64,000 nt of DNA from a virus: IMG/VR virus record IMGVR_UViG_3300045284_000065, positions 1-64,000 of that record; one strand, given 5' to 3'. The position numbers and the translations under genes are program-made. A model generated the notes under the pieces. It saw nothing but the letters and a program-made list of their open reading frames with translations. It was not told the DNA's origin and made no database searches. This document shows, piece by piece, positions 12,529 to 21,467 of this stretch (position 1 is its first letter; each line of letters opens with the position of its first letter).

Positions 12529-13902
12529 TCAGTCGTCGGTCAGCTGCTCGATGATGTCGTTGGAGTCGATCGGCTCCTCCAACAGCAGAGCGTTCTGGCC
12601 CACCTGGGTGCCGAACAGCCGGGAGAGCACGCCGTTGGCCGCACGGGTGTCGCCCTTGGACTCCAAGGTCATCTTGATCGTGTCGCGGGTGTCTTCGATG
12701 GCGCGCCAGCGCTCGACCATGCTGAACAGGCGATCCATCTCCTTGCCCAGGTCCGGGTTGGGTTCACCCTGGATCTCCTCGGCAAAGCGGCCCATCAGCA
12801 CGCGCTGGGTCTGGATCTCGGCCACAGCCCGGAGCACGTTGACCAGTTGCACCTTGGTCTTGATCTCGACGGGGATCTGGTAGCTGCAGGCGGCTCCCGG
12901 GAAGTGGCTGGGACAGGTCAGAGCGAGGGCGCAGGTGTTGCACTGGCGCAGGCTCTCGGGCTTCACGTCGATCGTGTTGACCGTGTCCTCGAACTCGTTG
13001 CCGTCAGCGTCGTGGCCCGTTACGCCATGCCTGGTCATCCCGATCACTGGCAACACCAGGTGCCGGGTTTGGTCTATGTCGTTGGCAACTCCGTCAGGAG
13101 CCGTGACCGGGATAGGTCGCACTGACTGAGCACGCCCATTGGTAACTATCTGGTCAGGAACGACCGCCAGGGAGCGTGGAGAGGTGGTCAGGTGCTGTTC
13201 CAAGGCCTGCCATGAGCGCACCGCCAGAGTGACCGTTTCGGTCGGGTCATCCACAGCGATCTTGCCCATGTCGACGCCCATCGCTTCGATGGCCTCGGCA
13301 TAGCGGGCACGCTTGTTGACCTTGTCCTCGGCGTTGAGCCGCACCAGCCGGTTGGCTGCCCACACCTGCGTCTCGCCGTACTTCTGGACAGCCCACCAGG
13401 CGCTCGATACGAGGGTATCGAACCGCTCGATGCCCTTAGAGCGCCCGGTGAGAGCAGCCAGCTGACCGAGCCGCTTGATGCTGGCCCGGGCCTGTCGCAC
13501 AGCTACGGGGTTGTCAACCACGGAGTCGGGCAGTGTCACGCCATCGTAGTTCTCGGTGTAGTCACGGAGCACGGTGGGATCGGTGGCGTCCCAGATCGGC
13601 AGGAAGAGTAAGTCACTGTTAGCGAGCCAGGTCTGTTCATACCACGATATGGGTCCGGTGACGATCTCTGGTTGCACTTCAGCGCCCTTGAGGACCTCCA
13701 GCGCGGGGCCGACCGGGACCTGGGGGCCATCGGCGTAGAGCACCCACTCCAGCCCGCCGAGCCGCTCGCGCGTGGCCCAGTGCTCCAGGTCGTGCGTGGC
13801 GCGGACCAGGTTGGAGACGCTGACAGCGACGCGCTGGACGCCGCACTGGCGCAGCACGTTGAGATGCGAGGCCACCTCGGCCCCGGCGAAGAACAGCTGC
13901 AT
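12529..13902 (-). CDS. possible TGT/DpdA-like TIM-barrel protein
   Basis: A 457-residue protein. The start MQLFFAGAEVASHLNVLRQC and the following VSVSNL...WVLYADGP resemble the N-terminus of phage proteins annotated as queuine tRNA-ribosyltransferase-like (DpdA group, involved in 7-deazaguanine insertion into DNA or RNA): an FFAGxEVxSH start and an aspartate at the end of a strand. The second half has a four-Cys cluster CNTCALALTCPSHFPGAAC, compatible with the structural zinc of that family, and a helical C-terminus. Similarity is weak and no queuosine-precursor synthesis genes are seen nearby, so this could be an unrelated fold. Coupled to the upstream gene by TGATG. Confidence 0.4.
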   Translation of the reverse strand: MQLFFAGAEVASHLNVLRQCGVQRVAVSVSNLVRATHDLEHWATRERLGGLEWVLYADGPQVPVGPALEVLKGAEVQPEIVTGPISWYEQTWLANSDLLFLPIWDATDPTVLRDYTENYDGVTLPDSVVDNPVAVRQARASIKRLGQLAALTGRSKGIERFDTLVSSAWWAVQKYGETQVWAANRLVRLNAEDKVNKRARYAEAIEAMGVDMGKIAVDDPTETVTLAVRSWQALEQHLTTSPRSLAVVPDQIVTNGRAQSVRPIPVTAPDGVANDIDQTRHLVLPVIGMTRHGVTGHDADGNEFEDTVNTIDVKPESLRQCNTCALALTCPSHFPGAACSYQIPVEIKTKVQLVNVLRAVAEIQTQRVLMGRFAEEIQGEPNPDLGKEMDRLFSMVERWRAIEDTRDTIKMTLESKGDTRAANGVLSRLFGTQVGQNALLLEEPIDSNDIIEQLTDD

Positions 13903-14951
13903 CAGTATTCGAGAGGCTCGTCACCGTGGACCGATGGCATATCGGTCCCGGACTTGGCCCACGCAGCGTTGTACTTGGCCTTCTGCGCCTCACCGCGGCC
14001 GGTGCCCTCCAAGCGCGAGTCGACCAGCGGGATCTTGTTCTTGGGGTCGACAGCGAAGGCCACGCGCTTGCCCGCCGCCGCGGCCCACCGCATGTGCTCC
14101 GAGTCGTCGGGCGCATCCTCGGTGAGGTCAAGCACTGGCGACTTGTTGCCGTAGTTGCTGGGTGAGTCCCGAGCCGTGGTGTCGATCACTGGTCCCCTTC
14201 CGAGTGCTGGCGAACCGGTTCCAAGGGCACCGCGTGGACGTTGGCCGGTGAGCACGCGCGACTGGCCGGGAGAGCGCTGTTGGCCCCCCCAGGGCAGCCC
14301 CAGTTGCCCTGTGCCGAGCGCACCAGCCGTGGGGGTAGCTTGACCGCCCCCGGACGGCAGACCCGATCCTGGCTTGACGTGGAGCCAGTGGTGCTGCATC
14401 GGCTGGCCCTGCTGACCGCCACCTGCAGCGCCAGGGCCACCGCCGCCCCCTGCAGGAGATGCTGGTGCCTGCCGTGGAGGGAGTCCTGGCGGCATCACTG
14501 GGGGCGGCAGTGGCGAACCTTGGGCTTGAGCGGGCAGGCCCGAACTGCCCTTGGGCTTGCTGCCGATGCCGCTGACGGCACCGAGCACCTTGCCGGTGAG
14601 GAAGCCGACGTTGTTGGGCTGGCGCGCTGCCTGGGCGTGGTCGATCTTGGTCCAGCTGGCCTGGCCCTCGGCGGCATCGCGCTGGGTGCCGGTCCAGTCA
14701 TTGGGCCGATCCTCCCACCACCCCTTCTTGGCCCCAGGGCGGAACCGATACTCGTTGGTATCAGGGTCCCGAGCACCCCATATCGGGATACTGCCCTCGA
14801 ACTTCTGGCGCTCCGCTTGTTCCTTGCGCGCTTCCTTGCGCCCCGCCTTGCGGTTGGCCTGGTCGATGGAACGGCGAGCGGCATGGCCCTGGGTCTTGGC
14901 GCGCTCGCGCGCCCGCTGGATGTTGTAGGCCTGCTGTGGAGTCTGCGCCAT
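13902..14951 (-). CDS. Pro/Gly/Gln-rich hypothetical protein
   Basis: A 349-residue protein. The N-terminus is a basic helix (RARERAKTQGHAARRSIDQ) followed by a Trp-containing region; residues about 140-240 are Pro/Gly/Gln-rich and probably disordered; the last ~70 residues look folded (EHMRWAAAAGKRVAFAVDP). It overlaps the neighbouring genes by TGATG and ATGA. Possibly a virion-associated protein; function unknown. Confidence 0.6.
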   Translation of the reverse strand: MAQTPQQAYNIQRARERAKTQGHAARRSIDQANRKAGRKEARKEQAERQKFEGSIPIWGARDPDTNEYRFRPGAKKGWWEDRPNDWTGTQRDAAEGQASWTKIDHAQAARQPNNVGFLTGKVLGAVSGIGSKPKGSSGLPAQAQGSPLPPPVMPPGLPPRQAPASPAGGGGGPGAAGGGQQGQPMQHHWLHVKPGSGLPSGGGQATPTAGALGTGQLGLPWGGQQRSPGQSRVLTGQRPRGALGTGSPALGRGPVIDTTARDSPSNYGNKSPVLDLTEDAPDDSEHMRWAAAAGKRVAFAVDPKNKIPLVDSRLEGTGRGEAQKAKYNAAWAKSGTDMPSVHGDEPLEY

Positions 14952-16156
14952 CAGACACCAGCCGTCTGGTTCTCATCGGCATTGCTGCCGTACGTCTCGT
15001 TGGTCCCGTCGTAGAAGCTGCTGCGCCGACCCCTGGTCGGGGTCATGCTCATTTGCGATGACACGTCTTCACTGCCCTCGCCGGTCACGCGCGCATGACC
15101 ACCTCCACCAAGGGGCGCACCGACGGCCCCGCCGTCGGCGGCCGAGTACTTGGCGTAACCGCCGTCACCACCGGCCATATCGGTATATGACGACTGGCGC
15201 TTGGTCGGCTTCATCGCCTTCTTCATCGCTGCCTTCGTCCCCGCCTTCTCGGCCATACCGGCGAGGTCGTAGCCGTGCTCCTTGGCCTTGCGAAGGCCGA
15301 AGCCCAGTGGATTGGTGACAGCCTCAGTGATGTCACGGCCCTCCTGGCCGAGCTTGCTGATCGACCCGGCAGTGCCTTCGATGCGCTCCTTCTGGCGGTT
15401 CAGCCACATCACGTCGGAGACGCCCTGGCCGATGCGGCTGCCCTCGATGATCGGGCGGGCATTGCCGACGCTGATCGACTGAGAGGCGATCTGGCCGAAC
15501 ACCCCGCCCCTCTCAGCCACGTTCGCTGCGAGAGCGTTGCGCCCGCGGTTGATGAGGCCGAACTCGTTGCCGGTCACCGCCTCGCGCGCCTTCGCCCCTA
15601 TCCCGTTGCCGCCCAGGAGCCTGTCGGCCCGCTGCATGAAGCCCTCGACCCGGCCAGCCGAACGGGCGGCACTGGCACCAGCCTCGGCAGCCTCGGCCGC
15701 ACCGATGCCGCCTTCGACGGCCCGAGCACCGCTGGCGACCTCTTCGATGCCACGGACAGCGCGAACAGCTTCCACGCCCTCTCGGCCCCAGTTGGCGACC
15801 CGAGCGGCCAGCATGCCGGAAGCACCACCGGCCGTGGCAGCGCTCAACCCGATCATGCCTGCGTTGATGATGAGGTTCTTCGGATCCAGCAGTTGGTCCT
15901 TGACCATGTACCGGCCAATCTCGAAGCCGGTGTCCCAAATCTGGCCGGGGTGCTCACCGACGTACTCAGCAGTATTGCCGACGCCTCGGGCGATGTCGTC
16001 GTAGTGATGAGGGTTGACGGCCCAGGCACCGACGCGGGCCGCATCGTCCAGGTGAGTGGCAACAGTCCCGATGCCTTGGGCAACACCGCCAACCCAGCCA
16101 CCAACGGTGTGACCGACTGCCTCTGCTGCACCACCAAAGAAGTCACCTAGGCCCAT
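14951..16156 (-). CDS. Ala/Gly-rich hypothetical protein
   Basis: A 401-residue protein with an N-terminal Gly-rich amphipathic region (MGLGDFFGGAAEAVGHTVGG), a hydrophobic Ala/Gly stretch near 95-115 that could insert into membrane, long Ala/Glu helices and a disordered Ser/Gly/Thr tail. This composition is common in internal virion or ejected proteins, but no family is recognised. An ATATNNNNATAT site lies in it. Confidence 0.55.
   Translation of the reverse strand: MGLGDFFGGAAEAVGHTVGGWVGGVAQGIGTVATHLDDAARVGAWAVNPHHYDDIARGVGNTAEYVGEHPGQIWDTGFEIGRYMVKDQLLDPKNLIINAGMIGLSAATAGGASGMLAARVANWGREGVEAVRAVRGIEEVASGARAVEGGIGAAEAAEAGASAARSAGRVEGFMQRADRLLGGNGIGAKAREAVTGNEFGLINRGRNALAANVAERGGVFGQIASQSISVGNARPIIEGSRIGQGVSDVMWLNRQKERIEGTAGSISKLGQEGRDITEAVTNPLGFGLRKAKEHGYDLAGMAEKAGTKAAMKKAMKPTKRQSSYTDMAGGDGGYAKYSAADGGAVGAPLGGGGHARVTGEGSEDVSSQMSMTPTRGRRSSFYDGTNETYGSNADENQTAGV
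15177..15188. repeat. ATATNNNNATAT motif (site 3)
   Basis: ATATCGGTATAT within the coding region of the Ala/Gly-rich protein. Confidence 0.75.
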
Positions 16157-16157
16157 G

Positions 16158-16616
16158 TCAACCTCCTAGCGGCTGTGCATCAACTGTAGTCACGATGTCC
16201 TCCCAGCTCCGGGGAACTCCGACCTCGCGCCACCCGGGGGGCATATGGGGATATGAGATACACAACCCTGGTACGCCGAGCGCCACGGCCTCCTCGACGA
16301 GATCGGGCGACCGGTCGACGAAGGCGAACACCTCCCAGCCTTCAGCGAGCAGGCCGCGCAGCTGATCCAGCTTCCAGGCCTCCCAGGTGAACGCCGTGGT
16401 AGCGGGATATGAGATCACTGAAGACCACTGGAGGAAGTACTCCCTCTTCAGCCACCACTTGGCGACCTCCTCGTTGGCCCGAGTCAGCCCGATCGTGTTG
16501 TGCTGGGAGCGCAGGCCGTCATAGAGCGCCTTGGCCTGTTTGGTCGGTTGGGCCTGTCGGAGGTCATCACCATGAGACAGCACGCCCTCGATGGTGATGA
16601 GGACGATGCCGGTCAC
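16158..16616 (-). CDS. degenerate HAD-like protein
   Basis: A 152-residue protein. Its start IVLITIEGVLS is in the place of the hhhhDxDGTLh motif of HAD phosphatases, but the nucleophile Asp is absent (Glu in the second position). A second block WEVFAFVDRSPDLVEEAVAL resembles the motif II/III strand-helix region. It may be a non-catalytic HAD fold that binds ligand. A second gene of the same type occurs at 46025-46450. Overlaps the upstream gene by ATGA. Confidence 0.5.
   Translation of the reverse strand: MTGIVLITIEGVLSHGDDLRQAQPTKQAKALYDGLRSQHNTIGLTRANEEVAKWWLKREYFLQWSSVISYPATTAFTWEAWKLDQLRGLLAEGWEVFAFVDRSPDLVEEAVALGVPGLCISYPHMPPGWREVGVPRSWEDIVTTVDAQPLGG
16243..16254. repeat. ATATNNNNATAT motif (site 4)
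   Basis: ATATGGGGATAT within the HAD-like gene. Confidence 0.75.
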
Positions 16617-17542
16617 TTGTTGGCCGGATCGACCGTGAACTGGATGTTGTTGAGATTGCGGCGCTTGGCCTTGTTCACCTTGGGACCGGCAAACGTCTTG
16701 AAACCGCCAAACGACTGATCCAGCGGAAGCTGTGTGCTCCCGCTGCCTGGTTCCACCTTCGTGGAGGGGAACGCCACTGACCCAGCCGAGCGGTTCTCCA
16801 CGCGCTGGCGGGCGTAGTTGTGCGCCAACTCCGATGCGTGCGGATTGGCAAGCACGTCGTCCTCCCAGGTCCGCACCGACTTGCGGGGGACGAGGTGTGA
16901 CTCAGTCGGCCCCTCGGGATTCCGCTCGACATCGATGTTCTGATCGGATTCGACCGTATTGCGATATGGCAGTGCCTGACCTCGTTCCAAGGCCTTCGTC
17001 GCCGTCGTCTCGGGTAGCTCCTCATCAGGATTGCCGTACTTGACCTGCTCCTGGAGGTGGAACCCTGCTGTTCCAAGCGACTCCTTCACCGAGCGGCTGA
17101 CCTCCCAGTCCTCGGCCCCCTGGCGTATCTGGTGGAGGTAGTCGGCGTCGTTGACATCTTTGTCGCTCATCACGCTGGGGTGGACGCCACCTGACATGCG
17201 GAAGGCGTACACGCGGCCGGTGTGGGTCTGCGGTCCCTCTTCCTCGCCATCGTCGTCGTAGCCGTCCTCGGGCGTGCTGGCGTCGTAGTACGACTGGGCC
17301 TGGAGCGGCGAGTGCTTGATGGTGGTAGCGACTGCGTCGAGGCGGTACGAGGCCTGGCCGATCGTGCCGCTGTGGATGGTCGGGGCGTCGCGCCAGTCGT
17401 CACGGAAGGTGGCGTGGTGCTGCAGGGTGCCCGCGGCGGCGTGGTGCTCGTACCACTCGTTCGGCCCCTTCTCCTCAGGGGTGATCGCCCTCTTCGGACC
17501 TGGATCGAAGAGGCGAGGCTGAAGGTTGTCGCTGGCTGCCAT
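16613..17542 (-). CDS. hypothetical protein
   Basis: A 309-residue hydrophilic protein with ATFRDDWRDAPTIHSGTIGQ, a short acidic segment (DGYDDDGEEEG) and THTGRVYAFRMSGGVHPSVM. The H-x-G-T followed by Arg and later YAFRM is a pattern seen in several actinophage proteins of unknown function. The C-terminus is basic. Two CTTGGAAC octamers lie in it (16984, 17070), read in two different frames (LE and LGT). No function can be named. Confidence 0.55.
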   Translation of the reverse strand: MAASDNLQPRLFDPGPKRAITPEEKGPNEWYEHHAAAGTLQHHATFRDDWRDAPTIHSGTIGQASYRLDAVATTIKHSPLQAQSYYDASTPEDGYDDDGEEEGPQTHTGRVYAFRMSGGVHPSVMSDKDVNDADYLHQIRQGAEDWEVSRSVKESLGTAGFHLQEQVKYGNPDEELPETTATKALERGQALPYRNTVESDQNIDVERNPEGPTESHLVPRKSVRTWEDDVLANPHASELAHNYARQRVENRSAGSVAFPSTKVEPGSGSTQLPLDQSFGGFKTFAGPKVNKAKRRNLNNIQFTVDPANK

Positions 17543-17545
17543 CGC

Positions 17546-18124
17546 TCACCGGTTGACTTCCTTGTAGCCGCCCGCCTTGCGCCGTATCTCCACCAGGACG
17601 TAGCTCTGGTAGTAGGGGCACAGGTGGCACAGGTACATCTGGTGGCGACGGGGGATCTGCCGCCGATGACCGTCGTCGTCTCGGTAGTGCGTCTCCCCGA
17701 TCCGCTTGGAGTCGTCCATGAAGTCGGGACAGCCCGTCTCGGTGGTCGGGTTGCCGTGGTCGTTGTAGCAGGCGGTCGCGCCCTCGCGATAGGTGTCGCG
17801 GTCCTCGTACCAACTGCCGGTCGTGTCGTGCAACTCACTGCTGATCTGCTTGACCACGTCCACGGCGTTCCAAGTGTCCTGGTCGATGTTCCAACACTGG
17901 ATCGCCCCGTTGATGAACAGGGCGTCGTCCAGGCCGTGCTGGTGCCGGGTGACGAAGTCTTCCAAGACGGGGTCGTAGGCCGGGACCATCACGGCCAGGT
18001 TGGTGTCGGGGTCCCGGTAGACGTAGTCAGCGCCGTCCTTCCACTCCAGGCGCGCCGGGATGTAGGGGACGCCCGTGGGCACGTCGGGCATCCGCTGCAA
18101 GACCTTGCAGACGTGGCACGTCAC
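17546..18124 (-). CDS. hypothetical zinc-binding protein
   Basis: A 192-residue protein from GTG 18124 with two likely metal sites: an N-terminal MTCHVCKVL and a C-terminal LCHLCPYYQSY. The central part is acidic and aromatic. It overlaps the preceding stop (TAGTG). Function unknown, possibly nucleic-acid related. Confidence 0.6.
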   Translation of the reverse strand: MTCHVCKVLQRMPDVPTGVPYIPARLEWKDGADYVYRDPDTNLAVMVPAYDPVLEDFVTRHQHGLDDALFINGAIQCWNIDQDTWNAVDVVKQISSELHDTTGSWYEDRDTYREGATACYNDHGNPTTETGCPDFMDDSKRIGETHYRDDDGHRRQIPRRHQMYLCHLCPYYQSYVLVEIRRKAGGYKEVNR

Positions 18125-18342
18125 TAAGCGTGGGATGAGATACTCCTTCGGCGCATATGGTCGATCAAGGTGCTCCAGCCCTCGTCGGACACCGGGTTCA
18201 GGCCCGCCATCTTCGTGTAGTGGTCGCGGACGGAGGGGTGCATTCGTTCCAAGTGTTCTGGTGTGATCGACCGACTCTGGAAGTGGGTGACCAGGTGGAG
18301 CATCGCCCCGGAAGGATCGTAGGGGCCAAACTTGTCGGCCAT
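18124..18342 (-). CDS. small hypothetical protein
   Basis: A 72-residue helical, His-rich protein starting MADKFGPYDPSGAM; ATG 18342 overlaps the stop of the upstream zinc-finger gene (TGATG). No domain recognised. Confidence 0.55.
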   Translation of the reverse strand: MADKFGPYDPSGAMLHLVTHFQSRSITPEHLERMHPSVRDHYTKMAGLNPVSDEGWSTLIDHMRRRSISSHA

Positions 18343-18554
18343 CACCGCACCTTCGCGTAGGTGTTCTTCTGGCGCTTCAACTCGCCGTTCTTCTCGTAGT
18401 GGCCGGTGGAGCAGGTACGGCCCTCACCATCCTCACTACGCCGGAAGTTCTTGCGGCTGGCGGACTGATAGCCGCATTCAGCGCAGCAGAACGGCTCTGG
18501 AGGCTCAACACCCGACCCGATGAGGAAGGCGTCGAAGCGCCGCTTCTCGGTCAT
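18342..18554 (-). CDS. small zinc-finger protein
   Basis: A 70-residue protein with CCAECGYQSASRKNFRRSE followed by CSTGHY, consistent with a C2-C-H zinc finger and a basic tail. Probably nucleic-acid binding. Lies in a run of small overlapping genes. Confidence 0.6.
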   Translation of the reverse strand: MTEKRRFDAFLIGSGVEPPEPFCCAECGYQSASRKNFRRSEDGEGRTCSTGHYEKNGELKRQKNTYAKVR

Positions 18555-18557
18555 GGC

Positions 18558-18809
18558 CTAGTAGCGGAGGTCGCCGCTGGGGTCCTGGTCGCCGTTGCGG
18601 GCCTCACGGGGCATACCGGCGCGAGCGAGGTGGGCTTCGATGAACGGCGGGTCGACATGCAACTCGACCTGCCGGAACGTCGGCCAGGTCATGCGGTCGC
18701 GCGGCGGGATCTCGACGTTGCCCCGATTGGGGACCAGGGCCTGGTAGGTGTTGTCGATGACCCCCTGGTGGAAGTCAGCGGTCATGCTGCGTTCGCTGTT
18801 GACGGCCAT
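18558..18809 (-). CDS. hypothetical protein
   Basis: An 83-residue protein starting MAVNSERSMTADFHQG. The AAGGAGATATCC site directly before ATG 18809 decides this start against a longer reading frame. Contains MTWPTFRQVELHVDPPFIE. Function unknown. Confidence 0.6.
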   Translation of the reverse strand: MAVNSERSMTADFHQGVIDNTYQALVPNRGNVEIPPRDRMTWPTFRQVELHVDPPFIEAHLARAGMPREARNGDQDPSGDLRY

Positions 18810-18820
18810 TGGATATCTCC

Positions 18821-19234
18821 TTATCCGGCGGGGTTGGGTGAAGCGGTGAAGCCTCGGAGCGTCCCCGACCACATGTCCTCGATGGTGTCGACGCGGCGCG
18901 GCTGGCGCGGGATGCCTGAGAACCAGCTGCGGTACTGGGGGGACCAGCGGTCGGTTTCGAGGACATCATCAATGGTCAGGGCCATGTGGTCAGTCAGCCC
19001 CTCGGTCTGCGGGAACAGCTGCTGTGGCACGACTGGCCTGATCATGCGGATCTCCTCGGCTGGTACAGCCATCAACCGCAGTGCCTCCGAGACGACGAAC
19101 TCGTTCTTGGTGGCGAAAGGGCGGGGTTGCCAAGGATTCTCTCGGACCCCGTCCTCGTAGACCTGGGCACCGGAGGCGTAGCCGCTCGCAACCGCGGTGG
19201 GGTCGAAGACCTCCCTATCGACGCGAACGGCCAC
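18821..19234 (-). CDS. hypothetical protein
   Basis: A 137-residue protein from GTG 19234, 8 bases after GGAG. It contains PEEIRMIRP-like VPAEEIRMIRPVVPQQLFPQ and WSPQYRSWFSGIPRQPRR; mixed alpha/beta. No family recognised. Followed after 11 bases by the 18809 gene. Confidence 0.6.
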   Translation of the reverse strand: MAVRVDREVFDPTAVASGYASGAQVYEDGVRENPWQPRPFATKNEFVVSEALRLMAVPAEEIRMIRPVVPQQLFPQTEGLTDHMALTIDDVLETDRWSPQYRSWFSGIPRQPRRVDTIEDMWSGTLRGFTASPNPAG

Positions 19235-19248
19235 CCATCATCTCCGTC

Positions 19249-19458
19249 TCAGTCGTCGTCGCGAGGCGACGCCTCGCCGCTGCCGACCTCGTTGCCCTCG
19301 GCGTCGAAGGTGACGATCTCGCCATCGACTACGGCCTGCCCGCCCACCGAAGCTTCGTTGCCGGGAATGTAGCCCGCTGGGACGACGACGTTCTCTTCCT
19401 CGAAGTCCTCGTTGGTCGCAGCAGTGCCCTTGGCCTTGGTGTCATCGGTCTCGCTCAC
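19249..19458 (-). CDS. small acidic protein
   Basis: A 69-residue protein from GTG 19458 after AAGGAG. Acidic (NEDFEEENVVV...GEASPRDDD) with a short beta-type repeat VGGQAVVDGEIVTFDAEG. It may be a small decoration or inhibitor protein; function unknown. Confidence 0.55.
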   Translation of the reverse strand: MSETDDTKAKGTAATNEDFEEENVVVPAGYIPGNEASVGGQAVVDGEIVTFDAEGNEVGSGEASPRDDD

Positions 19459-19506
19459 GGAGACTCCTTTCGATCAGTTGGTCGAACGAACGGTATCACT
19501 CAGGCC

Positions 19507-19770
19507 CTAAGCGCCCTTGGCCTTCCCCTCCACATCGGTCACCTGCCGCTGCACCCGCCAGTTGAAGATGTTCTCGATGGGGAGCACGCCGACCATCACC
19601 ATGCCGACAGCGAGTTGACCGAGGCGTTCCTCGGGGTTGACGAGGGCGTTGCCGATGACCCAGCATCCGAGGCCGAACACGACGAATCGACGGACGAACG
19701 TGAAGACGATCTCAACAACACCGGCTGTGGTCAGCCGTTCAACAGGCTCGTCCACGTCTTCTGCCCGCAC
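19507..19770 (-). CDS. candidate holin
   Basis: An 87-residue membrane protein with two hydrophobic helices (IVFTFVRRFVVFGLGCWVIG and LGQLAVGMVMVGVLPIENI) and a charged C-terminus (VQRQVTDVEGKAKGA). It follows the endolysin gene directly and overlaps its 3' end, the usual position of a holin in actinophages. The start is uncertain: ATG 19770 or GTG 19755. Assignment rests on topology and position only. Confidence 0.5.
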   Translation of the reverse strand: MRAEDVDEPVERLTTAGVVEIVFTFVRRFVVFGLGCWVIGNALVNPEERLGQLAVGMVMVGVLPIENIFNWRVQRQVTDVEGKAKGA

Positions 19771-21467
19771 TGGCCGTCAGCAGTCAGCCCCTTAGCAGTC
19801 TGGAACTTCTTGAGCGCGCTCTCGGTACCACTACCGAACACCCCATCGAAGTTGGCCCGGTTGGAGGGGTCCATCTGGCCGTTGGCCGAGAGCATGCGCT
19901 GCATGCGCTGCACGTCCATGCCTGTGTTGCCCTTGACGAGGTTGGGGATGCCGTTGCCCGCCTCCATGAACCAGTCCCAGCAGTCGCGGTCGCACACGCC
20001 GTCCTGCTGGGCACCCTTGGTGGCGAGGAAGCGGTTGAGGGCGCTCTCGGTACCCGATCCGAAGACGCCGTCGAAGTTCCCCATGTTGGCCGGGTCCATC
20101 TGGCCCGACAGAGCGAGGAAGTGCTGCATCCGCTTGACCGGCACGCCCTGCGCGCCCTTCTTCAGCACGGGCATCTTGTTCATCAGGTCAGTGGCCCAGT
20201 TGGTGGTGGGTGGCGGTGTCGTGATCGGTGGCGGTGTCGTGACGGGAGGTGGAGTCGTGGTCGGGGGCGCTGGGAGCACCCACTTCTGCGGCGGCGGTGA
20301 CCCGGCCTTGATCCATGCGCTGACGCTGTGCGGGAACTCGGTGAACTGGAAGTGCCACACCTCCCCACCCCAGGTGGCCTGTTCGAGGCCGAACCGCTCA
20401 CAGTTGAGCGCCGCCCACTTCAGGTCACCGACCGCATCGACCGCAGCGGACCAGCCCTGGACGATGTTCTCATGGAAGGAGCGCAGCGGTGGTGCGGCGT
20501 GGGCCGCACCCTTCTTCAGCTGGTAGCGCTTGCCCTGCCAGATGCAGCAGCCCCCCGAGGTCACGGTGTAGTGACGGTCGAGGAACACCGCCTGCTGCTG
20601 GGCCGTGGAGCGACCCGCACCACCGATGCCGAGCTTGCCCTCGCTGGCGATCATCAGCGCCTGCCAGCGATTCTTGAACTCGGGGTGGAGCATCTTGACT
20701 GACGACCGAGCGAAGACCTCTTCGATGGTCCGCTGCGTTGGCGGGCTGTTGTATCCGTCCGGGTAGGTCGTCGCCACTGTCGTCTCCTTGTTCCAAAGGG
20801 TGAACCAGTTGCCGAGCACGGCGGGGTCACCGCGGTAGGCGTTCATGTCGAGTGCCTTGTTGCCCCAGGTGACCTGGCAGCTGAACTGCAGGAGCACCGG
20901 AGTGAGTCCTCCGTACGCCTTCCAGTCAGCGCTGGCGTCGCCGCCGCGAGCTTGGTACACCTGGCTGGCCGAGCCGGTGGGCCAGGGCTTGGCTCCGTAC
21001 TCCGCAGAGACGAGGTCGAAGCCCGACCCGGCCATGTTCGGCTTGCCCTGCTCTGCCCAATACCAGTCGGGTGCGTAGATCAGCTTCACCTTGTGCCCGA
21101 GGTTGCGGATCTCCGTCGTCACGGCGAGCACGTCGGCCCATGTCGGCACCTGGGGCTGGCCCGGTGGGTGGCAGTTGTCGTCGTTGTCCCGCTCCCAGTC
21201 GATCATGCAGTTGACCGACGAGTCAGCGCCGACACCCTCATGGAAGGCGACGGCCTGTGTCTTGGCCGGGTGAGAGTTGACGGGGTAGACGTAGTGATAC
21301 GCCGCTGTCGGGATGTCGTGGTCCCGATACCACTTGATGGCGGTCAGCGCCGTGGTGTCGATCATCTGACCGATGGAGGCCCGTGTGATACCGAACCCGA
21401 TGCCGTGAGGATCAGGTGGTACTAGGCCCTTCTGATACTGGGAGACATCGGGGCCGAAGACGGTCAT
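19731..21467 (-). CDS. multidomain endolysin (GH25-like, M15-like, two PG-binding domains)
   Basis: A 578-residue lysin. Residues about 1-215 resemble a GH25 muramidase (GPDVSQYQKG, ITRASIG, AAYHYVYP, MIDWERD). Residues about 230-400 resemble an M15-type peptidase (SFHENIVQGWSAAVD and EVWHFQF, close to the SxHxxGxAxD and EPWHF metal motifs but with changes). A Thr/Pro linker leads to two peptidoglycan-binding repeats (each with FDGVFGSGTESAL). It would cut both glycan and peptide parts of the wall. No mycolylarabinogalactan esterase gene is seen nearby, so the host need not be a mycolic-acid bacterium. Confidence 0.85.
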   Translation of the reverse strand: MTVFGPDVSQYQKGLVPPDPHGIGFGITRASIGQMIDTTALTAIKWYRDHDIPTAAYHYVYPVNSHPAKTQAVAFHEGVGADSSVNCMIDWERDNDDNCHPPGQPQVPTWADVLAVTTEIRNLGHKVKLIYAPDWYWAEQGKPNMAGSGFDLVSAEYGAKPWPTGSASQVYQARGGDASADWKAYGGLTPVLLQFSCQVTWGNKALDMNAYRGDPAVLGNWFTLWNKETTVATTYPDGYNSPPTQRTIEEVFARSSVKMLHPEFKNRWQALMIASEGKLGIGGAGRSTAQQQAVFLDRHYTVTSGGCCIWQGKRYQLKKGAAHAAPPLRSFHENIVQGWSAAVDAVGDLKWAALNCERFGLEQATWGGEVWHFQFTEFPHSVSAWIKAGSPPPQKWVLPAPPTTTPPPVTTPPPITTPPPTTNWATDLMNKMPVLKKGAQGVPVKRMQHFLALSGQMDPANMGNFDGVFGSGTESALNRFLATKGAQQDGVCDRDCWDWFMEAGNGIPNLVKGNTGMDVQRMQRMLSANGQMDPSNRANFDGVFGSGTESALKKFQTAKGLTADGQCGQKTWTSLLNG

